This document shows positions 42,665 through 52,303 of a stretch of DNA of 64,000 nucleotides, in pieces. The DNA is from JAUSIF01 sp963711595 (GTDB taxonomy: Bacteria > Pseudomonadota > Alphaproteobacteria > Rhizobiales > Xanthobacteraceae): assembly GCA_963711595.1 (NCBI GenBank), contig CAVQER010000001.1, forward strand, positions 620,001 to 684,000, in the 5' to 3' direction. The notes under the pieces are model-generated. The model ran no database searches, was not told the DNA's origin, and was given only the letters and a program-made list of their open reading frames with translations. The stretch's first letter is position 1, and every line of letters begins with the position of its first letter. The translations under genes and the position numbers were made by a program.

Positions 42665-42699
42665 TTGTGCATTGCAACATGAAAGGTTGCAACGCACAA
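42665..42699. promoter_or_regulatory. Palindromic operator upstream of the phasin gene (possible PhaR site)
   Basis: TTGTGCATTGCAAC (42665-42678), seven bases, GTTGCAACGCACAA (42686-42699): 13 of 14 positions complementary. It lies about 90 bp upstream of the phasin ATG and next to an AT-rich TTATAT that could be the -10. TGC/GCA-rich palindromes are typical of PhaR, the repressor released by PHA granules. The assignment to PhaR is inference. Confidence 0.6.
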
Positions 42700-42728
42700 G
42701 AAATACGCGAAGAATATTGAAGCGCTAC

Positions 42729-43097
42729 CTATCCGCGTGGCTTGGCGGCGTTCATCGCACTCGCCGCGGCTTCCCCCAGGATCCGGGTCTGCTCTGCGAG
42801 TTTCTTTCCCTGCGCTTGGGCGAATTCGCTTTGCAGCCGAACGACCTCTTCGACGTCTCGAGCGCGCATGAGTTTGTCGATGAAAGCGAAGCTGTCGATG
42901 ACGTTCTCCTGCGCAAAGCCCATGGCCTTCCGGCCAAGATCGCGTGCGGCTTGGGTCGCGCCGGTAGAGGTTTCCACCATGCCCAGCGCCTTTTCGGTGG
43001 CGTAGAGGTAACCTTGAAAGGCCTTCCGCGCCGCCTCGATGCTCTGCTCAGCCAAAACCTTCATCTCAGGAGGCATTTCGAACCCGGTGGATTTCAT
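42729..43097 (-). CDS. Phasin family protein (second)
   Basis: A 122-residue phasin_2 protein beginning MKSTGFEMPPEMKVLAEQSI, with GAGGAG seven bases upstream of the ATG at 43097. The helical core (AFQGYLYATEKALGMVETST and IDSFAFIDKLMRARDVEEVV) and the closing EQTRILGEAAASAMNAA match granule-binding phasins. It lies 154 bp upstream of the other phasin, on the same strand, and the palindromic operator is between them, so the two can be transcribed separately. Confidence 0.85.
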   Translation of the reverse strand: MKSTGFEMPPEMKVLAEQSIEAARKAFQGYLYATEKALGMVETSTGATQAARDLGRKAMGFAQENVIDSFAFIDKLMRARDVEEVVRLQSEFAQAQGKKLAEQTRILGEAAASAMNAAKPRG

Positions 43098-43288
43098 GGA
43101 GAACTCCTCGCAGGACTGGCCCGACGTGAAGGTAACGCGCGAGGCATGAAAAGCGATAGGGCCGAGTGATTACGGGGAGTTAGACCGGTCCGCCCAGCAG
43201 TTCTCGGCTCTGGCGATTAACCTCCACCCCGAAATGGACACGAAAGAGGCCCGTCCGGCGTGGATTTTCGGGGCTTACCGAACTATGA

Positions 43289-46279
43289 ATGAAAGATAAA
43301 TCCGGGGTGCCACGTCAGCACGCCCAGCCCGATGCATCGGTCATGGATCTCGCTCCCCGGCTCATCCAGCTCTTCTCGGACGCGCGGATCGGCGGCCTTT
43401 TTGGCACGCCGAAGCCAATGCTTGTCCTGGATGCCGAGGGGGCGGTGCTCCTCACCAACCGGGCCAGCCTGACACTGCTACGGGCTAGGTCGGTTGCGGA
43501 CGCGGTGGCTACCGTCGCAGCCGAGGGGAGCCGGATCGTCGCGACGCTCCGACAGCTGCCCGATGGGCAGGCACAATCGCACACGCTCGCCTTCATGGTC
43601 AGCGGGGCGCCCAAGCTCGTCGAGTTTTCGTGTGTTCGCGTGCCGCTCGAAGACCGCGATTCGGCGTTCCTGCTCGAGGCGCGCGAACCGGTCGGCAGCC
43701 AGCCGGACGCCGCCGAGGAAGCGGCGGCTCTTTTCGGCAGCGAGCGCCAAGGGTTCGCGGTGCTGGAGGGCAGCGGACGGCGGATCTACGCCAACGCCGC
43801 GGCGTCCACGCTGATGAGCACGGCCGACAACCTTGCCGAGATCATTCCCGGCGCCCAACGTTCGCTCGCCTCAGCACGCGAACACGGCACGGCCGAGCTT
43901 ACGTTTGGCGTTCTCCGTATTTTTCTTCGCCGCGTGGGCGCGCGAGGCAATTCCTATGTGATCGCGGCTTTCAAGGCGCCCGAGCGCGTCGGTGAGGGCG
44001 TGCGCGCCATGCACGAGGAGCCGGCGAAGAGAGCGATCGAGCCAGAAACAAAGCCGACGCGCGAGCAACCTTCGGCCATCGCCGACATCCCTTCGGTGGA
44101 AACCTTCCCGCAAAAATCCGATCCGCCGCTCGAGGCGGAAAAACCGCTTCCGCGCACGCCTTCCCGTTTCGTCTGGCAGATCGACGCGGAGGGCCGCTTC
44201 ACGAGCGTTTCGGCGGAGCTCGCGGCGGTGGTCGGTCATGGACCCGCCGCGGTCGCCGGGATGAACTGGCCGGAAGCGGCCGCGACGATCGGCATCGAAG
44301 GCGTCCACGCAGTCGCCGCCGCCGTGGCGCGGCGCGACACCTGGTCGGGCGTCACCGTGCTTTGGCCGGTGGAAGACGCCGATCTGGTCCGGCCCGTCGA
44401 TCTCGCGGCTCTGCCTGTGTTCGATCGCGAGCGGCGTTTCCTTGGGTATCGCGGCTTCGGTGTGTTCCGCGAGGCCCAGCCCCGGCCGAAACCACGCATT
44501 CAGGAAAAGCCTCTCCGCTCCGACGAACCGGTTCGCGAGCCGAGACGACCCGCTCCGTCGCGGGCTCAGCCGCCCGTGTTCGTCGAGAAGCCGGAAAATG
44601 TCGTTCCGCTTCACAAATCGACGCCCAATGACGATCAGCCGCGACCCACGCTCACGCCGGTCGAGCGGAATGCGTTCCGTGAAATCGCAAAGGTGATCGG
44701 CGCACGCATGAAGCGCGTCGACTTCGGCGAGCGCCGCGCCGAGGGCGTTGCATCTCCGTCGCCCGCTGCGAAAGCCGGCGCGCAGCCGCCACGATCGACA
44801 ATCGAAGGAGAGCGCGCGGTACTCGACCGGTTACCGATCGGCGTGATCGTGCATCGCGCGGACAGAGTGCTCTACGTCAACCGCACCCTCCTCGACTGGA
44901 TCGGCATGGCGAGCATGCAGGAGTTGACAAACGCCGGCGGTCTCGACCGATTGTTCGCGGGTGGCCGCGGATTTGCGGCTGACGACGGTGATGTTCGCCC
45001 AATCTCGATCCGCGGACGTGGCGACGAGCCGATCCCGGTAGAAGCGCGCCTGCTCTCGACTCCCTGGGATGGGGACATCGCGCTCGTCTATGTGTTGCGC
45101 CGGGCCGGCGCCGGCCTCGACGAACGCCTGGAGGCGGGCGAGCTTGCGCTGCGCGACGCGGAAGCGACTGCCCGCGAAATGCGCGCGATTCTGGATACGG
45201 CCACCGACGGCGTCGCGCTCCTCGACCGGACGGGCCGGCTGCTCGGCATGAACCGGTCTGCTGAGGCGCTGTTCGGCTTCGATTCAAGCGAGGTGGAAGG
45301 AAGAAATTTCACCGTGTTGTTCGCTCCGGAAAGCCATCGCGCCGCCGTCGATTATCTTGAGGGACTTGCAGTGAACAGCGTTGCGAGCGTCCTCAATGAC
45401 GGGCGCGAGGTGATCGGGCGGGTGCGCGAAGGCGGGCTCATTCCGCTGTTCATGACACTCGGACGTCTCGGCGACGACACGGAGAAATTTTGCGCCGTAT
45501 TCCGCGACATCACTCAGTGGAAGCGCGCGGAGGAGGATCTCGTTCACTCGCGGCGGGAGGCGGAGCGCGCGAGCTCGGCGAAATCCGAATTTCTGGCGAA
45601 GATCAGTCACGAGATCCGTACGCCGCTGAATGCAATCATCGGCTTCGCCGAGGTGATGATGGAGGAGCGGCTCGGACCGATCGGTAACGACCGCTATCGC
45701 GAGTATCTCAAGGACATCCACGCGTCGGGCGAACATCTCGTATCATTGATCAACGACCTGCTCGATCTGTCGAAGATCGAGGCGGGCAAGCTCGATCTCG
45801 TGTTCGCGAGCGTCGACCTCAACGGGATCGCGAGCCAGTCGATGGCGCTGATGCAGCCGCAGGCGAACCGCGAGCGCATCATCATCCGAACCGCGCTGTC
45901 GCCGGACTTGCCACCGGTCGTCGCCGACGCGCGTTCGATCCGTCAGATCGTACTCAATCTGCTTTCGAACTCGATCCGTTTTACGCCACCGGGCGGACAG
46001 GTGATCGTGTCGACGACGCTGACCGACGACGGCGAAGTGCATCTGCGCGTGCGCGATACCGGAATCGGCATGAGCGAATCCGATATCAAAACGGCGCTTG
46101 AACCATTCCGACAGATCGCGACTGCCGGACGCGCGAAGCAAGGCGGCACCGGTCTTGGCCTGCCGCTGACGAAGGCGCTTGTCGAAGCGAACCGCGCGAG
46201 CTTCTCCATCAAGAGCACCGTGAACGCCGGCACGCTCGTCGAGATCGCGTTCCCGTCCACGCGCGTACTCGCGGAATAA
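43289..46279 (+). CDS. PAS-domain sensor histidine kinase, PdhS/PleC-DivJ-like
   Basis: A 996-residue cytoplasmic kinase without membrane segments. The N-terminal 400 residues contain PAS-like modules and a proline/arginine-rich linker (about residues 390-450). PAS domains follow at about 505-610 (RLPIGVIVHRADRVLYVNRT) and 630-750 (ILDTATDGVALLDRTGRLLG). The kinase core has the H-box FLAKISHEIRTPLNAIIGFA, N-box LNLLSNSIRF, and G-boxes DTGIGMSE and GGTGLGLPLT. Large soluble kinases of this kind (PdhS) phosphorylate DivK to control asymmetric division in Hyphomicrobiales. Upstream are phasin genes; downstream are iron genes. The DivK partner is not in the window. Confidence 0.85.
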   Translation: MKDKSGVPRQHAQPDASVMDLAPRLIQLFSDARIGGLFGTPKPMLVLDAEGAVLLTNRASLTLLRARSVADAVATVAAEGSRIVATLRQLPDGQAQSHTLAFMVSGAPKLVEFSCVRVPLEDRDSAFLLEAREPVGSQPDAAEEAAALFGSERQGFAVLEGSGRRIYANAAASTLMSTADNLAEIIPGAQRSLASAREHGTAELTFGVLRIFLRRVGARGNSYVIAAFKAPERVGEGVRAMHEEPAKRAIEPETKPTREQPSAIADIPSVETFPQKSDPPLEAEKPLPRTPSRFVWQIDAEGRFTSVSAELAAVVGHGPAAVAGMNWPEAAATIGIEGVHAVAAAVARRDTWSGVTVLWPVEDADLVRPVDLAALPVFDRERRFLGYRGFGVFREAQPRPKPRIQEKPLRSDEPVREPRRPAPSRAQPPVFVEKPENVVPLHKSTPNDDQPRPTLTPVERNAFREIAKVIGARMKRVDFGERRAEGVASPSPAAKAGAQPPRSTIEGERAVLDRLPIGVIVHRADRVLYVNRTLLDWIGMASMQELTNAGGLDRLFAGGRGFAADDGDVRPISIRGRGDEPIPVEARLLSTPWDGDIALVYVLRRAGAGLDERLEAGELALRDAEATAREMRAILDTATDGVALLDRTGRLLGMNRSAEALFGFDSSEVEGRNFTVLFAPESHRAAVDYLEGLAVNSVASVLNDGREVIGRVREGGLIPLFMTLGRLGDDTEKFCAVFRDITQWKRAEEDLVHSRREAERASSAKSEFLAKISHEIRTPLNAIIGFAEVMMEERLGPIGNDRYREYLKDIHASGEHLVSLINDLLDLSKIEAGKLDLVFASVDLNGIASQSMALMQPQANRERIIIRTALSPDLPPVVADARSIRQIVLNLLSNSIRFTPPGGQVIVSTTLTDDGEVHLRVRDTGIGMSESDIKTALEPFRQIATAGRAKQGGTGLGLPLTKALVEANRASFSIKSTVNAGTLVEIAFPSTRVLAE

Positions 46280-46379
46280 CCTCCCCGTCTCCGCGACCGG
46301 TCATCGCGCCCTTGCGCGCCGGATCAGCGTTGACGTCCGGCAAAAAGGCTGCGATGAAAAAGAGTAGAGACGTCAATAA

Positions 46380-46396
46380 GTTATAACGATTCCAAA
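46380..46396 (+). promoter_or_regulatory. Irr-type iron box upstream of bfd
   Basis: GTTATAACGATTCCAAA matches the Irr consensus TTTRGAAYNRTTCYAAA at all but two informative positions. It ends 12 bp before the bfd ATG, a position where bound Irr would block transcription. Confidence 0.68.
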
Positions 46397-46408
46397 GAAC
46401 GAAGCCGG

Positions 46409-46636
46409 ATGATCGTCTGTTCCTGCAACGTCCTTTCCGACACGCAAGTCCGCGAAACCTGCGGACGGGCGAACGGTCCCCGCTCGACGTCGCAGGTTTA
46501 TCAGTGCCTGGGGTGCAGCCCGCAATGCGGCCGCTGTGCCCGCACAATCCGCGCGATCATGGACGATGCCCTCGCCGCGGCCTGCGAGGCCTGCCCCGCA
46601 GAGTGTCCGCTCGCCGGCACCGTCTCCACTGAATAG
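46409..46636 (+). CDS. bfd: Bacterioferritin-associated ferredoxin
   Basis: A 75-residue [2Fe-2S] protein that donates electrons to release iron from bacterioferritin. Cluster cysteines appear in MIVCSCNVL and CLGCSPQCGRC, the Bfd pattern. The C-terminal tail adds four further cysteines (CEACPAEC), an extension not seen in the E. coli 64-residue Bfd. Bacterioferritin follows 108 bp downstream. An Irr-like box lies just upstream. Confidence 0.92.
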   Translation: MIVCSCNVLSDTQVRETCGRANGPRSTSQVYQCLGCSPQCGRCARTIRAIMDDALAAACEACPAECPLAGTVSTE

Positions 46637-46695
46637 TCGCTAAAATTCCACGGAACACTTGCCAGTGAGGGCGGTTAGCCCGCGCTGGACATTTG

Positions 46696-46712
46696 CTTGG
46701 AATAATTCCAAT
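46696..46712 (+). promoter_or_regulatory. Irr-type iron box upstream of bfr
   Basis: CTTGGAATAATTCCAAT, a perfect inner palindrome (TTGGAAT-A-ATTCCAA) that matches the Irr consensus TTTRGAAYNRTTCYAAA except at its two ends. It lies 32 bp before the bfr ATG. Confidence 0.8.
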
Positions 46713-46744
46713 TTTCATCGACGCTGTAAGCAGCGAGGGAACCC

Positions 46745-47230
46745 ATGAAGGGCGACGCGAAAGTCATCGAGTATCTCAACCGTGGGCTGCGGTCGGAACT
46801 GACCGCGATCAACCAGTATTGGTTGCACTACCGGATGCTCGAAAACTGGGGCTACAACGACCTCGCGAAGAAGTGGCGCAAGGAATCGATCGAGGAGATG
46901 CACCACGCGGACAAGTTCGTGGAACGCATCCTTTTTCTCGACGGCTTCCCTAATTTGCAGGTGCTCGATCCCCTGCGGATCGGACAGGACGTGAAGGAAA
47001 TTCTCGATTCCGATCTCGCCGCCGAACACGACGCGCGCAGCCTCTATCAAGAAGCGGCCACCTACTGTCACTCAGTGAAGGACTATCCGTCACGCGATCT
47101 GTTCGAAGAGTTGATGCGCGACGAGGAAGGTCACATCGATTTTCTCGAGACGCAGCTCGAACTCGTGAAGAAGCTCGGTCTCGAGCTTTACGCGCAGCAC
47201 CACATCGGCAAGTTGGACAAGGACGACTGA
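46745..47230 (+). CDS. bfr: Bacterioferritin
   Basis: A 161-residue iron-storage subunit; 24 subunits form a shell with haem between pairs. Ferroxidase residues are visible in RSELTAINQYWLHYR, EEMHHADKFVERILFLDG (including the haem-ligand Met), AEHDARSLYQEA and DEEGHIDFLE. Length matches the family. It is preceded by GAGGG and by an Irr box at 46696-46712, and by bfd. Under low iron, Irr is expected to repress it. Confidence 0.97.
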   Translation: MKGDAKVIEYLNRGLRSELTAINQYWLHYRMLENWGYNDLAKKWRKESIEEMHHADKFVERILFLDGFPNLQVLDPLRIGQDVKEILDSDLAAEHDARSLYQEAATYCHSVKDYPSRDLFEELMRDEEGHIDFLETQLELVKKLGLELYAQHHIGKLDKDD

Positions 47231-47262
47231 TCGTTCTTTGCAATCGCTCCAACTAAGCGCTC

Positions 47263-47279
47263 TTTGGAATATCTTTAAG
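47263..47279 (+). promoter_or_regulatory. Weak Irr-like half-conserved box upstream of the Fe3+ importer
   Basis: TTTGGAATATCTTTAAG keeps the left half of the Irr consensus exactly and about half of the right. It lies 115 bp before the binding-protein ATG, in the bfr-importer spacer. It is less convincing than the bfd and bfr boxes. Confidence 0.35.
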
Positions 47280-47394
47280 CTACTGAAATATCGGCTGATT
47301 TTGTTGACGCCGGGGTTCTCTCCTTCGTACGTCTGAACGCGAGGGCGCGCCAATTCCGCGCGCAGCCAATTCGCGAAGATCGAGGGAGTGACCG

Positions 47395-48423
47395 ATGAGC
47401 CGTCCGTTCCGTGTCCGCAATGCGTTGCTTGCCGCGTTCGTTGCAGTTCTGCCGGTTACCACCGCCAGCGCTCAAGAGGTCAATCTCTACACGACGCGCG
47501 AGCCGGGATTGATCCAGCCGCTGCTGGACGCTTTCACCAAGGACACGAAGATCAAGGTGAACTCAATCTTCATCAAGGACGGCTTGGCCGAGCGCGTGAA
47601 GGCGGAGGGTGCGAACTCACCTGCCGATGTGCTGATGACCGTCGACATCGGCAATCTCCTCGACACAGTCGATCAAGGCGTCACGCAGCCTGTGCAGTCG
47701 GAAGCGCTGTCATCCGCAATTCCCTCGCACCTGCGCGACCCCAAGGGAGAATGGTTCGCGCTCAGCCTGCGGGGCCGGCTCGTCTACACGTCGAAGGATC
47801 GAGTGAAGGATTCCGCGATCACATACGAGGGGCTCGCCGATCCGAAGTGGAAAGGACAAATCTGCATCCGCCCGGGCCAGCATCCATACAACATCGCGCT
47901 GATCGCGGCGCATATCGTCCATCACGGCGCCGACAAGACCGAAGCCTGGCTCCGCGGCGTGAAGGCCAATCTTGCGCGCAAGCCGACCGGCGGCGACCGC
48001 GAGGTGGCGCGCGACATCCTCGGCGGCGTCTGCGACATCGGCGTTGGCAACTCTTACTATGTCGGCCTGATGCGGAGCGGCAAAGGCGGCGCCGAGCACT
48101 CGAAATGGGGTGAAGCGATCAACGTATTGTTGCCGACCTTCGAGGGCGGCGGCACGCACGTGAATATTTCCGGTGCATCCATCGCGAAGAATGCGCCGAA
48201 CAAGGCGAACGCGGTAAAGCTTCTCGAGTATCTCGTTTCCAATGACGCGCAGGCGCTATACGCGCTGGCGAACTACGAGTACCCGGTGCGGCCGAGCGCG
48301 AAGTCCGATCCGATCATCGCTGCCCTCGGCACGCTGAAGACCGACACGATCGATCTGCGAGCGGTCGCAAAGGCGCGAAAGGCCGCGAGCGAGCTGGTCG
48401 ACAAGGTAGGATTCGACAACTGA
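47395..48423 (+). CDS. fbpA: Ferric iron ABC transporter substrate-binding protein (FbpA/AfuA type)
   Basis: A 342-residue periplasmic iron-binding protein. The signal peptide MSRPFRVRNALLAAFVAVLP cleaves near ASAQE. The N-terminal LYTTREPGLIQPLLDAF and the tyrosine pair in the GVGNSYYVGLM segment, typical of Fe3+ ligands, identify the family. GAGGGAG precedes the ATG. It follows bfr by 164 bp with a weak Irr-like box, and the permease lies downstream. No ATPase subunit gene is adjacent. Confidence 0.9.
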   Translation: MSRPFRVRNALLAAFVAVLPVTTASAQEVNLYTTREPGLIQPLLDAFTKDTKIKVNSIFIKDGLAERVKAEGANSPADVLMTVDIGNLLDTVDQGVTQPVQSEALSSAIPSHLRDPKGEWFALSLRGRLVYTSKDRVKDSAITYEGLADPKWKGQICIRPGQHPYNIALIAAHIVHHGADKTEAWLRGVKANLARKPTGGDREVARDILGGVCDIGVGNSYYVGLMRSGKGGAEHSKWGEAINVLLPTFEGGGTHVNISGASIAKNAPNKANAVKLLEYLVSNDAQALYALANYEYPVRPSAKSDPIIAALGTLKTDTIDLRAVAKARKAASELVDKVGFDN

Positions 48424-48464
48424 TCGCACGGGACGGGCTCGACCCGCCGCGCGTGCTCCATCCG

Positions 48465-50163
48465 ATGACCGCGAGAACTCTTCGTCCCCGCCAAGGCGCC
48501 GGGCGACGCATTCGGCTGGACAATTGGCGCCATCTTCATCGCGGCGATCGTGCTTGCGCCGGTTGTTTCGCTCATCGCGATCGCGTCACGCGGATCCGGG
48601 GATCTGTGGCCACACCTCGTGGCGTACGTGTTGCCGTACGCCCTGCGCGATACTGCGCTTCTGCTTGCCGGGGTCGGCGTAATCACGGTCGTTGTCGGCG
48701 TCGGCACGGCTTGGCTTACGGCAACCTGCCGGTTCGCGGGACGCGATTTTTTCGACTGGGGACTGCTCCTGCCGCTCGCGGTCCCGACCTACATCGTCGC
48801 CTTCGCCTATCTCGACATCCTGCATCCGCTTGGCCCGGTGCAAAGGGGATTGCGCGCGCTTTTTGATATCGCGGACCCGCGGGACTTTTCTCTCCCCGAC
48901 ATACGATCGATCTGGGGCGCCGCCTTGCTGCTCGGCTTCGTGCTTTATCCTTACGTTTACCTGGCGGCGCGTGCGCTGTTCCTGATGCAATCAGCTCCAG
49001 TGCTGGAGGTCGCGCGCACGCTCGGCGCGAGTCGCGCACGCACATTTTTTCGAGTTGCACTTCCGCTTGCGCGCCCGGCGATCGTGGTTGGGGCGACGCT
49101 CGCATTGCTGGAAGCGCTGAACGATATTGGCGCGTCTGAGTTTCTCGGCGTCCGGACGTTCACCGTGTCGATCTACGCGACCTGGCTCAATCGATCCAGC
49201 CTGCCGGGTGCCGCGCAGATCGCGCTTGTGATGCTGGCCGGCGTGGTGGCGCTGGTCCTATTCGAACGGTGGGCACGCAGGCGCCAGCGCTTCGTCGGAG
49301 GCAGCCGTCGGCATCACCCGCCCTCTCCGCTGGAGCTACGGGGCATGAAAGGCACGGCAGCATTGGCCGCGTGTCTGCTGCCGATCCTCATTGGCTTCGT
49401 GTTTCCGGCCACCCACCTCGCGCACGAGGCATGGAGCCGCGTCGCCGAGTTCGGTTTGTCGGTGCGCATCCTGATCGAGGCGCGCAACAGCGTAGCGTTC
49501 GCGGCCATCGCAACGGTGGTCGCGCTTCTTTTCGGTATCGTGCTTGCCTACGCGACTCGCATCGACAGGAGCGGCGCGGCGAGTGCCGCGGCGCGCGCCG
49601 CGAGCCTCGGCTACGCGATTCCCGGGACGGTGCTTGGCGTGGGAATGCTGCTACCGCTCGCAACATTCGACAACGCGATCGACGGCATGGCGCGGCAACT
49701 TCTCGGCATTGGAACGGGCCTGTTGCTGTCGGGCTCCGGCGCGGCCTTGGTGGTCGCCTACGTGATCCGTTTCCTCGCCGTCTCCGCGGGCAGCATCGAA
49801 GCGGGATTCGCGAAAATCCCGCACAGTCTCGACGGTGCGGCGAGAAGCCTTGGGGAAAACGCTGTCGGCACGGTGCGGCGCGTGCATCTTCCGTTGCTGT
49901 CGCCCGCGATCGGCGCGGCCGCGATTCTCGTGTTCGTCGACTGCATGAAGGAACTTCCCGCCACGCTGTTGCTGAGGCCTTTCGGCTTCGAGACGTTAGC
50001 GACGCACATCTATGCGGAGGCATCGCGGGGCACGTACGAGGATGGCGCGGTCGCAGCCTTGATGATCGTGCTCGCTGGTCTCGGCCCCGTTGTGCTGCTC
50101 GCTCGCATGAGCCGGCCGATGCTGATGCTGAGCGGACGATCGAACGGGTCGCCTACTCCCTGA
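48465..50163 (+). CDS. fbpB: Ferric iron ABC transporter permease (FbpB type), frameshifted near its 5' end
   Basis: The main frame (from a GTG at 48550, 537 residues) is a 12-helix double permease with two EAA loops (VLEVARTLGASRARTFFRVA and IPHSLDGAARSLGENAVGTV). That GTG cuts into the first helix. An ATG at 48465 in another frame gives MTARTLRPRQGAG; removing one G in 48501-48503 joins the two into a normal N-terminus continuing DAFGWTIGAIFIAAIVLAPV, about 565 residues. The feature is given with the ATG start. It overlaps the convergent acetoacetyl-CoA synthetase gene by 11 bp at the end. It pairs with the upstream binding protein. Confidence 0.82.
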
Positions 50164-52117
50164 GCGCCGGCAAGTCGCGATAAAGTTCCAGCGCTTCCGG
50201 GTTCGCGAGCGCTTCCGTATTCTTGACCGTCCGCCCGTGGACGACATCGCGCACGGCGAGCTCCGTGATCTTGCCGGAGCGTGTGCGCGGGATGTCAGCG
50301 ACCGCGAGAACCTTGGCCGGCACGTGACGGGGGCTCGCGTCCTCCCGGATTCGGCGGCGAATGCGATCGATCAGCCCGGGATCGAGCGTAACGCCCTCAC
50401 GCAGGCGCACGAACAGGACGATGCGCACGTCGTTCTCCCACTCCTGGCCGATCGCGATCAACTCCAAGACTTCAGGTATCTGCTCGACTTGGGCGTAAAT
50501 CTCCGCCGTGCCGATGCGCACGCCCTGGGGGTTCAAGGTAGCGTCGGAGCGGCCGTGGATGACGATACCGCCGCGCGCCGTCCATTCGGCGAAATCGCCG
50601 TGGTGCCAAACTCCGGGGAAACGCTCGAAGTAAGCTCCCCGATACTTTTTCCCATCGGGATCGTTCCAGAACCTCACCGGCATCGACGGGATCGGCTTCA
50701 GGCAGACGAGTTCGCCGCGGCCCCGGTCGAGATGAGTCCCGTCTTCCGACCAGACGTCCACAGCCATGCCAAGTCCGGGCGCCTGGATCTCACCCTTCCA
50801 CACGGGCGAGGTCGGATCGCCAAGCACGAAGGAAGAGACGATATCTGTGCCACCTGAGATCGAGGCTAAGTGCAAGTCTGATTTGATCGACCGGTAGACG
50901 TAATCGAAACTTTCCGGCGCAAGCGGGGAGCCGGTCGAGGTCATGAGCCGCATCGCTGAAAGATCGTGCGTGGTGGCTGGCTTCAACTCGGCTTTCTTCG
51001 CTGCGTCGATGTATTTCGCGGAGGTGCCAAAAACGTTGATCCTCTCCTCCTGCGCGTAATCGAACAGCACCTCGTTCGTCGGCGCAAAAGGCGATCCATC
51101 GTACAGGCACAACGTCGCCTCGCTCGCCAGGCCCGATACGAGCCAGTTCCACATCATCCACCCGAGTGTCGTGAAGTAGAAGAAGCGCTCGCCGGGACGC
51201 AAATCGCAATGAAGGCGCTGCTCCTTCAAATGCTGGATAAGCGTGCCGCCGGCGCCATGGAGAATGCATTTCGGCACGCCGGTCGTGCCGGACGAGTAGA
51301 GAATGTAGATCGGATGATCGAACGGAAGGCGCTCGAACGACACGGTCTTCGCGGAAAACGGCGCAAGGAATTCGGCAAGAGTCGAGGAGCGCGGAAGCAT
51401 CCTCGCGACGGACACAGCGTCGCCGACGTAAGGAACGATCACCACCTTGTTTGCTGTGGGAAGATGCCCGACTATCGCAGTCAACTTCTCTTCGAGCGAA
51501 ATTCTTTTTCCCGCGTACCAGTAACCGTCACAGCAGACGAAGACTTTCGGCTCGATCTGACCGAAACGGTCGAGCACGCCACGCTCGCCGAAATCCGGCG
51601 AGCACGAAGAAAAAATCGCACCGAGCGACGTGACGGCGAGCATCAGCGCGACGGCTTCGGGAACGTTCGGCAGCATCGCGGCGACGCGGTCACCTTGCCC
51701 GACACCGGCGGCGGCGAGCGCCTGCTGTAAGCGCGACACCAGCGCGTCAAGCTCCGCGAAGGTCAGTTTACGTTCCGCTTTGTCCTCGCCGCGAAAGATG
51801 ATTGCTGTCGCGCCGTCGCGGCGACGCAGCAGATTCTCAGCGAAGTTGAGACGCGCATCCGGAAAGAACCGCGCTCCGGGCATACGATCGCCGTCGATGA
51901 GGCGCCGTTCGCCCTTTTCCCCGATTACGCCGCAGTAGTCCCAGATCAAGTTCCAGAACTCTGCGCGTTGGTCCACGGACCAAGCGTGCAGTGCCCGATA
52001 GTCGCGGAGGTCCAATCCGAATCGCTTGTTAACAAGTTCGCGGAAATGCGTGAGTTGGCTAGACGCCACGCGCTGCGGCGAAGGCGTCCACAATGGTTGC
52101 CCGGCCTTTTCCAGCAT
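50153..52117 (-). CDS. aacS: Acetoacetyl-CoA synthetase
   Basis: A 654-residue ANL-family ligase that activates acetoacetate to its CoA ester with ATP, recovering carbon from ketone bodies or PHB breakdown. Motifs are YILYSSGTTGVPKCILHG (P-loop), GTSAKYIDAAKKA, GGTDIVSSFV, HGRSDATLNPQGVRIGTAEI and the acylation lysine in TRSGKITELAVRD. It starts at 52117 (MLEKAGQPLWTPSPQRV); the long upstream frame is a shadow over the asmA promoter region. It is divergent from asmA and convergent with the Fe3+ permease. Confidence 0.95.
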   Translation of the reverse strand: MLEKAGQPLWTPSPQRVASSQLTHFRELVNKRFGLDLRDYRALHAWSVDQRAEFWNLIWDYCGVIGEKGERRLIDGDRMPGARFFPDARLNFAENLLRRRDGATAIIFRGEDKAERKLTFAELDALVSRLQQALAAAGVGQGDRVAAMLPNVPEAVALMLAVTSLGAIFSSCSPDFGERGVLDRFGQIEPKVFVCCDGYWYAGKRISLEEKLTAIVGHLPTANKVVIVPYVGDAVSVARMLPRSSTLAEFLAPFSAKTVSFERLPFDHPIYILYSSGTTGVPKCILHGAGGTLIQHLKEQRLHCDLRPGERFFYFTTLGWMMWNWLVSGLASEATLCLYDGSPFAPTNEVLFDYAQEERINVFGTSAKYIDAAKKAELKPATTHDLSAMRLMTSTGSPLAPESFDYVYRSIKSDLHLASISGGTDIVSSFVLGDPTSPVWKGEIQAPGLGMAVDVWSEDGTHLDRGRGELVCLKPIPSMPVRFWNDPDGKKYRGAYFERFPGVWHHGDFAEWTARGGIVIHGRSDATLNPQGVRIGTAEIYAQVEQIPEVLELIAIGQEWENDVRIVLFVRLREGVTLDPGLIDRIRRRIREDASPRHVPAKVLAVADIPRTRSGKITELAVRDVVHGRTVKNTEALANPEALELYRDLPALRE

Positions 52118-52303
52118 GGGATAGTTCGAGTTCCAGGGCCGCCAAGGCGGGGGCCGACGGCGGGGAGTCTTACTGGGTCGCGCCGCGTCTGTCAGGCCTT
52201 GAAAGCGACACAGACACGGCAGACCGAAGGCGCGACGGGGGATTCGGCGCGGTCGGGGCCGCACCGCCCACTCTCCAACGGAAACCGCGATGCGAGTGCG
52301 ATT

